Part shown: piece by piece, positions 10,684-21,200 of the stretch
Layout of the letters: the number at the start of each line of letters is the position of its first letter
Numbering within the stretch: the stretch's first letter is position 1
DNA from: Sabellastarte sp. h YS-2021
Taxonomy: Eukaryota > Annelida > Polychaeta > Sabellida > Sabellidae
NCBI GenBank assembly: GCA_964017235.1
Contig: OZ024929.1
Coordinates: 106,625,793-106,689,792 of the forward strand
Length of the DNA stretch: 64,000 bases
Direction: 5' to 3'
The notes under the pieces: model-generated
Databases searched by the model: none
What the model was told of the DNA's origin: nothing
The model's input: only the letters and a program-made list of their open reading frames with translations
Program-made: the position numbers and the translations under genes

Positions 10684-13600
10684 AACTAGATTGGGCCAAC
10701 TCGGCGCCAACATATCCCCAGACAGGTCATCACTCACGCCACAGGTTTTGATCGGGAATTTTTAAAAACATAATTACCCATTATTATATGAACTTCAGCA
10801 CATCAATCTACTCTGTTTATATCTTCCCAAGGAAGATGGTGTATCCCCAGACGCCGAATACATAACTCAAATTATATTTTCAATCTTCCTGCAATGATAA
10901 CTCTAAACCTATTTTCAAAGTATTTAAATGATTGACGATTGAATGTCCATTCTAAAATAATAATCCCAAAAGAGCATATCTGTTTCTATATTTGTTGACA
11001 AATAAAATATTCTTTTTAACTCAACTCATCATACTTTTCAATCTTCCTTCAAAGTATTTAAATGATTGATGATTCAATGTCCATTCTAAAATTCATAACC
11101 CCAAAAGCGCATATCTGTTTCTATATTTCTTCACAAATAAAATATTATTTAAAAAAAAATTATTTATATTATTATTTTATTATATTATTTTTAGAATTTG
11201 CAAATTGTTTTCAGTTATTCATTTCCTCTATACCTATATATGTGGTCCATATATATGCAACCTAAATATGTGACACAATCTCAGTTCTGACTCCCCTTTG
11301 TGTTATATGTAATGAAGCCCACCACCTCCCACCCCCACCCCTCTCCCCTTCTCCACACCTCTCTCACTATTACACAAGATCTGTAACCCCATTGAGTTCT
11401 TTGTTTCTCATCTGATATCATTAAATACCTTTGTTTATTTAGTGTCACTCAATATAGCTGGAGGTCCCAGAGGTGGGTGGGGGGAATCCGGGTGGGGGAT
11501 GTGGGTTGGGACTTAGTTTAGTTTATTAGTTTATTATAGTGACATGTATTATGTTTACAAGGATTATACAAAAACTATTGAAGTAATACCCAGCCCTATA
11601 TGGGCTTATAAGTCACTTTAAATAGAGAGTTAATAACAAACAGAGCAAACATATTTTGAGGTAAGATACAGTAAATAAAGACAGCAATTCAATACATAAA
11701 AATTAACAATATAATTTACTTTTTCTTTCTTGCTACAAATCAAAAATAAAATTAATAACCATATTGACATTCATACGAGTTAATACCCTTGATAATTGAT
11801 CTATTAATAATTCAGATTTATCTATATTTAAAATTTTGAAATATTTCATACGAATCAGCTCTAAAGCTGGACAAACACAAACAAAATGTATCTCATCTTC
11901 TACATCTTTTTTACACAGTTTACATGTTCTCTCAAAGAGATGGAGTGCTACAGCATAAATGGTAAACAAACAATCTATATAAAAGGGGTACTCAAATACA
12001 AAAAGAATTGAGAATTTTAAGTATGTGATTATCAACTGAAATGAGTTCATAACTGTAGGAGCTGTGTCAAAATTAACTGAGGCAAGTTGAATAAAACTGG
12101 GCTAGTTGAGGGTTAAAAATCCCCTAGTTTTACTACATACGGATATAATTTCATTAATATTGGGACTTAAAGCTCACTTAAAGTGTCCATTTTGTCTACT
12201 TGAATATGTTTAACCGGCGTTTAACCAGTTTCATTTTAAAAAGTTAAAAACTCAGCAAGCAGAGGTATAACACACAAAAATAAGTTCTTAAAAGACTAAG
12301 AGAGCCATAACATTATTAATATTCAAAATTTAAATAGACAGGCATTTCCTTTTAAAAATTCAAAGATTTCAGCTCTATAACCCACATAGTTTGACAGTTA
12401 CTGGGCTTTAAAGTGGCATAATGTCCATAAATTGGGTTTCTGCGGGCATTTTACAATTGTTAAAGAGACCTTAGCAATTAAACTACAGATCTGAAACTTT
12501 TTGGGGGACATACATAACAAACAAAAATTATATATAATACAGTTTAAGACTTGTCACACTAAGCATTTCCAAATAACAGGGCAAAATACGGAAAAAATAT
12601 CCAAAAAGGCACTTGGGCGAGTGTCTATGGCCCTCATACACAGGTTAAATGTCTACTAAAAACCTTGATTTTCGGCACATGTAAAAAGGACATAATAATG
12701 CATTCCCAGATGGGATTTCAGCTCCATCAATCACATAGTTTAACAGTCACAGGGCTTAAAGGTGGCAAAAAGTCCAAATATTGGGTCTCTGTGGGCCTTT
12801 TAGAGATCTCGATGTGGCTTTCAAATTAAAGCTTCAGACTTAAAATTTGTTACATACTAAGATTACACATAGAATATGTATCTAATAAAGTTTGAAACTT
12901 CTCAGACTTAGCATTTCCAAGTTACAGAGCAAAATATGTGAAAAATGTCTTAAAAGGGTCACTCAGGTGGGTGTTTAAGGTCCTCATACACAGGTTAAAT
13001 GTCTACTTGAAGCCTTGATTTTTGGCACATGTAAAAAGAACATAGTAATGTATTCCCAGATGAGATTTCAGCTCTATCAGTCACATAGTTTAACAGTCAC
13101 AGGCCTTAAAATTGGCAAAAAGTCCAAATACTGGGTCTTTATGGGGCCTTCTAGAGACCTAAATGTGGCCTTCAAATTAAAGCTTCAGACTTAAAATTTG
13201 TCACATACTAAGATTACACATAGAATATGCATCTAATACAGTTTGAAACTTCTTAGACTTACCATTTCCAAGTTACAGGGCAAAATATGTGAAAAATGTC
13301 TAAAAATGGTCACTTGGGTGGGGATTTATGGTCCTCATACACAGGTTAAATGTCTTCTTAAAGCCTTAATTTTTGACACATATATAAATAACATACTAAT
13401 ATCTTCCCAGATAGGATTTGAGCTCTATCAGTCACATAGTTTGACAGTCACAGGGCTTAAAAGTAGCAAAAAGTCCAAATATTGGGTCTTTGGGAGCCTT
13501 TTAGAGACCTCAATTTGACCTTCAAAATTAAAACTTCAGACTTAAAATCTGTTACATACTAAGATTACACACAGAATATATATCTAATACAGTTTGAAAC

Positions 13601-14398
13601 TTCTCAGACTTACCATTTCCAAGTTACAGGGAAAAAGATGTGAAAAATGTCTTATAAGGGTCACTCGGGTGGGTGTTTATGGTCCTGATACACAGGTTAA
13701 CTGTCTATTAAAGGCCTAAATGTTGGGGCACATATAAGAAAACACATAGATATATTCCCAGATGATATTTAACTTAGATGAGAGACATAGTTTGAAAGCT
13801 ACAGTGCTTGAAAGTGGCAAAAAGTGCATAAATTGGGTCTCTGTGGGCACTTTTGAGACCTTAAGTCGACCCCTTTGGGTAAACCTACAGCCCTAAAATT
13901 TTCTACAGACAAGGATTACCTATCAAAGTTATACCTAGCGCAGTTTGAGACTCATCAGAATTACCACTTCCAAATTATAGGGCAAAATATGTGAAAAGTA
14001 TAGCAAAAAATCCCTAAGTGGGGGTAGTTATGGGCCTCAAACACAATTTTCTCCTCAACTTAAAGTCGTGATTTTCGGCACATGTACTAAGAACATATTA
14101 ATGTGTTGTCAGGTAAAATTTCAGCCAGCTGAGCATCATAGTTTGTGACCTACAGGGCTCTAAGTGGCCAAAAGTCCAATTTCTGACCTTAAGGTAGCCA
14201 TAAGTTCTTTTTTACTGGGAGTTTAAGGTCACCTTAAAATAGGGATCTTCCTTTGGGCACCCTTAACATGTGTACCAAGTTTGTAAAAAAAATATTAATT
14301 TGTTTTTGAGTTATCGCGTCCAGAAGGAAATTTCTACGGCGGCGGCGGCGCGACGGACCTGAATCCAATATATCCCCGACTTTCGTCTGGGGATATAA
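10684..14398 (+). mobile_element. Family A element, copy 1 (Helentron-like, non-autonomous)
   Basis: The 5' end is AACTAGATTGGGCCAACTC. TATCCCCAGAC occurs at 10713-10723 and again at 10842-10852, both complementary to the 3'-terminal GTCTGGGGATA (14385-14395). The 3' end is a hairpin TATCCCCGAC-TTTC-GTCTGGGGATA. A 350-bp unit is repeated about five times (markers at 12383, 12732, 13082, 13433, 13784, 14134). A CGG run (4 units) precedes the hairpin. A LINE 3' fragment is embedded at about 11513-12050. Asymmetric inverted ends, a 3' hairpin and a tandem core match Helentron-associated elements. No Rep/helicase is present. Confidence 0.82.
11513..12050 (-). pseudogene. LINE 3' end fragment (C-terminal zinc knuckle) captured in family A copy 1
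   Basis: The minus-strand ORF 11733-12050 encodes FERTCKLCKKDVEDEIHFVC..CP, the CX2C-(E)DEXHF-CP zinc-knuckle tail found after the reverse transcriptase of many non-LTR retrotransposons. It is followed by a 3' UTR ending in TAAACTAATAAAC-type repeats near 11513-11540. The 5' part is missing, as in most LINE insertions. A TAG ends the frame at FDL, where copy 3 reads on as FDLWQERKSKLYC. Confidence 0.7.
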
Positions 14399-15430
14399 TG
14401 ATGCAGATATTTAGTGCTTGAGGACTTTGTACCAGTGACCTGTGGAAGTAATTCCTCAAACGTGGTGGGAGATTTCATGGTTATAAACCTCATAATTTTT
14501 CCGAGGATGGCAACATCAAAATTCCATCAACAGGAATTAAAAACAGAGGACATGTAGCATTAAAAATAAACATAGAAAGCATATCACATTCAAATCACAA
14601 CAAACATTTTTTAAAAACAGTGTTAGTTGACACAATCTAGGCTCATCTACAAATATGTACAAATATCTTAACTATGTTGTTAATAACACCACAATTAATA
14701 GTAATATTCTGTGGTCCCCTAATTATTTTAGTTTCGCTATTATTATCTTTTTTGAGAGACAAAGAGACCATCTCCTTGTTAATAATAACAAAGTTGCAGC
14801 TTTGTGGAAACATTAAGTTACTGTAATGTAGCTTTAGTCACATGAAAAGTTAGAAAATAGCAGTATCTACATGACATATGCAACCAAGCATTTTCCCCTG
14901 AAATCTCAAAATCTCTTGGTATGACGTGAAAAGCATGGTTACATCGTTTTCCTGTGATATATACACAGAGCATTGGTCATCAATTAAGTACCAATCAAGA
15001 TTTTATCTATGAGGAAATGAACGATAAAAAAATTGACTCAAGTGTATATAAAATAAAGAGTTGGCAGAAAAATAGCAGTGTTAACAAAAGGTTAGTGTGA
15101 TAGCTGTACTATATTTATAAATTTACAGCACAAAACATAAAGCAAGTTATCAACACAGTAAGACTTGTCACCATCACACTCAATGACACAACTACAAAAG
15201 CAGTATCACTAAGACATCACCAGCAATATATAATCTCATCATGGGGAAAACATTAACAAATGACATGTTTTTTTTTTCTTCCAGTAAGTTATTATCATTC
15301 AATAAAAATAAGGAGTCAAATATAAAGACTTGAAACTGTGCATGTTTTAATTTTGATAACATCAGTATCTAGTTTCATTTGGAATAAAACATTGTGAAGC
15401 AGAACTAAAATTCAGGTGATTGAAAATATG
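14399..15430. other. Non-coding unique sequence
   Basis: AT-rich, no recognisable gene or repeat family seen. Confidence 0.45.
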
Positions 15431-17155
15431 GAATTGTACATAGGCCATGAATTACTATGGGCTAGTTTCAAATTTTGAAGCTGTAGGAACAATAATGGGC
15501 AAATTACAAGGAACATCTGATGACCACACTTGAACTTAAAGCAGGGGTCAGAGGTCAAATATGACACTTACAAAAGATTCACAGGTCATGATTTCTTACA
15601 AATTGTTTTCTCATACCGGAGCCTGGACCAATGATAAGGGAGATATTAGGCCTTTCTGATATGACCCCCATATTTGACATTAAAGATGACATGGTGGCCA
15701 TTTTGTTTTCAAAACAAGGCCAAAATTACTCTCAAGAAAGCTTCCCTAGGTATATACATTTGGTACAAATCTGATAAACCTAGCTGGAATACTTTAACTT
15801 TTAGAACATTAATGATAATGCCCCTTTTAAATTAAGAAGTTTGAGATGAAAAAGTATTTAAAGCATTACTCTTTCAAGAACTGTTGCCACATAACCTTGA
15901 AAACCTAATAAACTCCAGATCCTCTTGGGATTAACATATCCTGAAAACTTGGTGAAATCCATTTTCAGGTTTACACTGTGAAACACCCACAAAGTTTAAG
16001 ACCCAACAATCTTTAAACTGTTGCTATGGCACGGGTTTAAGCTGCAGAACAGCCACAAACTTTAAAACCCAAAATCTTAAAAGTGTTGCCTTGGCAACAG
16101 TTGTTGCCAGATACCCCCAAAACTTAATGCCCCTTTCACACTACAGGCATTCGTGCTGCAGTTAGAAGTTTTTTTTGGCGGCGGAACCGCTCCCAGGTCA
16201 TCCCATTTCGTCCGAGTTGTTCACACTACAGGTGGACAGCTGCAGATTGGACACACTTTTTAACCGTCGATAACAGTCGGATGACAGTACTACAAACGTT
16301 GGTCACCAAGTAAAGCTGAAAGAGGAGGCAAAAATTTGTGGTCGAATGTCCGTTTGCATTTTCCGAATGCTATTTGAATGTTCGTTTTAACTAACATAAA
16401 CTGCATTTGTGTCGGCTACAAAGCAGAATCAGCCTTAAAACGTACCAAGTTTTAGTATCCACCATCCAGTAAGCCCAGTTGCTACAAAAGGAAGTGAGAG
16501 GCCGTAATGGCAAAGGCAGGACAAAATACATCATATCTTCACTATTTTCTACATTTCCTGTATTCTTTTGCTTAAAAACCTTATCGCAAATTGTATAAAC
16601 TATTTTCCATGTCTTTTCATGATGATTTAAAACAAATTCCGATTGTGTATATCAGAACCGAATATCGCTCACTACAAACGACTGAATGAATAGTCCGGAC
16701 CGTGGACCACACCTTCGGTTACCGTAGAAAGAAATTCATATGCACATGTGCAAAATTGTCTGAGCATGCTCAAATATTTTAAAACTTTGGTAGGACATGC
16801 AAGGTAATGGACGGTTTGCCACTGACTCACAAGTTTCCCCAAATGCGGGTTACCGCGGGTGATACCGCCTGTAGTGTGAAAGGGGTATAAGCAGCTGTAG
16901 ATCCACTGGGGTGAAATATATCCGTAAAATTTGGTGAAAATCAATGCATGGGTTTAGGCTGTGGAACAATCAAAAGTTCAAGACCAAAAAATCTTGAAAG
17001 TGTTGCCATGGCAACAGTGGTTTCCAGACACCCCACAAAACCTAATCGGCTATACATCCTCTTGGGGTAAACATATCCTGAAAATTTGGATAAAATCTGT
17101 GCGTGGGTTAAGGCTTTATGCCCGCTGTTGGTTTGTATTTCTGGATATCTGACCA
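15431..17155 (+). mobile_element. Family C tandem element, copy 1, interrupted by a Harbinger-like MITE
   Basis: Contains a leader with GGTGGCCATTTTGTTTTC and ~4 diverged 157-bp units marked by TTGCC(A/T)TGGCAACAG, CAGATACCCCCAAAAC and CTCTTGGGGTAAACATATCC. The same family is better preserved at 50389-51948. The boundaries are approximate. Confidence 0.7.
16128..16887. mobile_element. PIF/Harbinger-like MITE with TAA target duplication
   Basis: Terminal inverted repeats TGCCCCTTTCACACTACAGG and CCTGTAGTGTGAAAGGGGTA differ only at the outermost bases. The element is flanked by TAA on both sides (16125-16127 and 16888-16890), the 3-bp target typical of Harbinger elements. Removing it restores the family C unit (AAAACTTAA|GCAGCTGTAGATCC), which proves insertion. 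It is 760 bp and has no transposase ORF. Confidence 0.85.
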
Positions 17156-17881
17156 TATATCACAGAGGTATACGTCACATATTATCACAATTTTCTGTTA
17201 TGCAAAACAGAAATACACACCAACATAACATTTCATGATAAACCGCCAACAAAAAAAAAATATGGAATAATTTTACAAAAGTACAACAGGTGAACATGTT
17301 CTTATTACCAAGTAATTAAGTTTCAGAACAAAGATGAGTAATTTCTGATGTTTACTTAAGACTGGATTTTATTGCAAAAAATGTCAATATATTATTATGA
17401 AACAACTTTTCTTGTTAAGTAATGATTTGCCAAAAATTGACCGACTATTCTTTACAGTTATTGCTGAATTATTGTAAAACTAGGTTTCTGTCACATACCA
17501 GCAACAATATACATTTGTATTAAACCTTACACAAAGAGATCATTCAATTAAAGACTTAAACCATAATATCAGAACTATATTTTTGTACAGAATATAATTA
17601 TTCACTAACTTTTTAAACTTTCATATTTATATTACAAATGCCACTGTAGAAAATAAACCCTCTCCTCTTCTCATGATTAAATCCCAACTCTTCACATTAT
17701 GGTGGTTTTGTGCTTTTGACAAAGGCATTTCATTTTCCATTGACATTCACAAAAACCACTATTGGTTTAATTGGCTAATTGGGTATGCAGTCAACAGATC
17801 CTGACAAATGACAATGAAAACATTACTATGTAGCTCTCTCAGTAAAGGGAAAGCAAAATATATATCTATATCTTTTTGACG
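17156..17881. other. Downstream flank of the TNFR gene (3' UTR and intergenic)
   Basis: Lies 3' of the receptor stop codon on the minus strand. A weak polyadenylation candidate ATTAAA (minus strand, 17766-17771) would give a ~110-base 3' UTR; AATAAA further down near 17361-17370 is an alternative. I see no other gene. Confidence 0.4.
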
Positions 17882-18252
17882 CTATGCTATAGAATTGCAC
17901 ACAGGTGTTTTGCGATAGAAGCTCTCAATACCCTCATCCTCTTGTAGGCTGTTTTCTGCCCCATTTGTTTTTGGCAGATAAGTTTTTAGAAGTTTAGTAT
18001 GCACCCCTGCCCCTTCTTCTATGTCCTCCAAGTCTCTATCACTGCCAGTGCGCTCTATCTCCACTTGTTCATTCAGTTCTGATTCATCTCTCTCAAAGCT
18101 GTTATGTGCACATAGTGAGCACGGGCCTGCAGCAGATTCATTGCATACCATTTGTGTCTGGTTACCCATCTGGATGTGTGAGTGAGGCCCATTAATGACA
18201 ACCACATTCTGCACAGCATTCTTCTCCAACTTACCGCACTTGTCACATTTAA
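17882..18252 (-). CDS. TNFR exon J: terminal cytoplasmic exon with RHIM-like motif and stop
   Basis: The acceptor TTGTTTACAG precedes 18252; two bases complete the split Phe codon. It encodes 122 residues, stop TAG at 17884-17882. It begins with KCDKCGKLEKN, then hydrophobic VVVINGPHSH, then IQMGNQTQM. The core I-Q-x-G followed five residues later by Met matches the RHIM pattern (I/V-Q-x-G-x-x-N-x-M), except that Thr replaces Asn. The remainder is acidic and Ser-rich, with SLQEDEG near the end, matching the TRAF2 minor consensus. An alternative frame over the same exon is a shadow and does not continue the upstream phase. Confidence 0.88.
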
Positions 18253-21200
18253 CTGTAAACAAGTAACAAGGGTCATTTTAAAAAATTGGCATTTAACATT
18301 TCCAAATTCTTACTATTCCCCCAAAAAAGCTACTTGGAGGTATACAACTGACAGCAATTGTCAGCAACTTAAAAATTCCAGTAATTTTCATTTTGAATTT
18401 GAATCAAAAGCGACACAAACATTGCTTGTACAAGAAGCAAATTTATCTCACAGTTCCACAAAAAAAAAAAAAAAAAAAAAAAAAAACAAACAAAAAAAAA
18501 ACAAAACTAGAAGAATGTTTTTGCTGACAAAAACGAAGCGGCCCTGATGAAAAAGAAGTCACCCATAAAAGATGTCAACATATGCATCATAAGCAATAGA
18601 AACTGTGAACTTTATTGCAATGTGTATGTTACTTGTCCCTATTTTCATCTTTAATGAGTGCACACAATTAAAGTGAGGTCAGCTGAACAATACAATAGCT
18701 GGAGATTAAAAACTCCATAATTTCGCTGCAAGATGGCCATAACTTCATTTATATGGGGACTTTAAGGTGACCATAAAATAAGAATGTCCCTTTTCTCATC
18801 CTTTATAAGTGCATAAAGTTTAGCTCAGGTCAGTTGAACAATAACATAGCTGGAGGCTGAAACTTCCTTTTTCACTGTAAGGTGACCATAACTTCATTCA
18901 TATTGCGACTTTAAGGTGACCATAATATGAGAACGTCCCTTCAATATCAATATATGTTAGATATGGAAAAAGAAAGGAGCCAGATGGCTTTATTCAAATG
19001 TTATGACTTTAGGGGGGCCAAAATTATAATAACAGTTTAAGGTAACCTTAAAGTCAAGATAACCCTTTGGTTTGCCATCCTTTATAAGTGTGCAAAGTTT
19101 AACTGAGGTCAGTCGAACAATAAGATACTTGGAGGCTGAAAACCCCCTTATTTCCCTTTAAGGTGGCTACAACTCCATTCATACTGAGAGTTTAAGGTGA
19201 CCATAAGTATTATTTTTATCTAGTTTAATACCAGTGATAATTTCGATATAAAAAAATGGAAAAAGAAAGGAGCCAGAGCATTTTATTCCAATTTGATGAC
19301 TTTAAGCAGGCCATATGTCCATTAACATTTTGAGTTTAAGGTCACCATAAAGTCAGGATATTCCTTTGGCAAATCTTAATATATGTGCCAAGTTTGGTTG
19401 AAAAAAGTGAAAAACTAAGTGAACTGGAGGGCTAAAACCCCGTTTTTTGACATTAAGGTGACCTTAAAATTGCAGATACAGGGCTAAAACTTTGGCATGT
19501 GAAAGATTATCAAAAAGTAGCTGAATAAGTTATTCCAAGGAAACGCCGAAATCCTGACCGTTTTTGAGATACAGACCAAGTACCCATTTTAAAAAAATTT
19601 ACGAAAATAAAACGCCTCCCATTCAGGCATCTATGGTCCGATTGATGAGAAAATCCTTTCTGACCTTGGAAATTTGGTCTAGAATGTACCTGATAAATTT
19701 TATAGCACAGGTGTGTGTGGTTTTTTCTGAAACACGATGACGAGGTGTTTTGGAGTTATGCTTAAGGTTACCTTAAGTAAAGCTTAAGGTCTGCACAAAG
19801 TATCTCAAAAATTTTTCCCGCCCCTATAGTTTTAAAGAAAGATAAGAAGGAAAGAAAAATTTGAAAGGCTAAGAAGTTAATCAAGAGAGACCATAATCCG
19901 GCGGCGGTGATCAGTCGAACTTCGGTGAAAACAAATAAGCGTCCCTGACGGGCCGCTTAAAAAACCACACAAACAACATTTTGTCTTTTTTGTGTTGTGT
20001 ACGTATTCAAATTTTTCACATTGACACATCTGTGGGTCTCCTTACCTGTGGGCCTTATCCACAACACTACATTGCACTAACTGGCCAAAACAGTTTAAAC
20101 TTATCACCCTGTCACTAAAATCTTTAAAACAGGTTTCCTGATCAGCACAAAAAGTTGACCCAATTATATAAAAGACTTATAAGGCCTATGATCCCCTTCA
20201 TGAATACTGGTGATCATGTTAATTTTGTACTCTGTGAAGGCCTTTAAAAATGTTAGATTACATATTTTTAGAACTGTTTCCTCTTAATCACATTAGAATC
20301 ATACATAAACCAACCACAGATTGACCAGATGTCAGATTATATTGTGAAATATGCACAGAAGAATACATTTACATCTTGACTAATCTGTAGAAATGAGTTG
20401 ATCAAATGAGCAACAAACAGATTCAAACTTTTTATCCCAACCTAAATTGCTTTATACATAGATTCCACAGTGTTGATTCTAGGAATTTCAAAAAGTGGGG
20501 GCGATCCCCCACCACTACACAAAATGTGGGGGAGGGGCTAAAAATTCTGGGGGACGACTTTATGATGAAGTTTAAACTAATAAAAAATACATTTTCAGTT
20601 TATTTAGACATTTTTAACTGGGCTTCTATTAATTAGTGGTCAATTTTTATTGTCTTGTCCAATAAAAATAAACTTCAAGGCTAGTGATAGAATTTTAAAA
20701 AAATACTGAAAATGGTTATTTACATCAAAGTGGCTCCTTGCCTGTCATGGCATTGTGGTTTTAAGTTTTCATCTAATGTCAGGGCATCACAAATTCAGTC
20801 ATTACACCATCAATTCGTACAAATATGTTGGAAAACCCCACAGAATACTATGACCTCATGAATATTAATGAGTAGTCCACAAATTCTTCAAGTAAAATAT
20901 TGTTAAAAAATCCAATGGAATCGTCAAATATTTTTTACGCATATATAAATATTCATGACCTCTGTACAGTACAGTAGTCCATCTACTAGATATGATATTT
21001 GATCTTAAAGCAGAAAAATATTAAGAAACCACACCATCAAAATCTGTGACCTCATTAATATTAATGAGCTGTCCATGAATTTTGATCAAGTAAAATATTT
21101 TTCTACACATATATTATTGGGAAATCCGACAGATACCTACGCCGGGTCAGCACCGGCTTCACTGCCATGGCCTGTTGTAACAATCCAGTCTCCTGTAAGT

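Noticed and set aside
18073-18276. Alternative 67-codon minus-strand ORF over exon J
   Set aside because: Its frame does not continue the phase from exon I; the RHIM-containing frame does.
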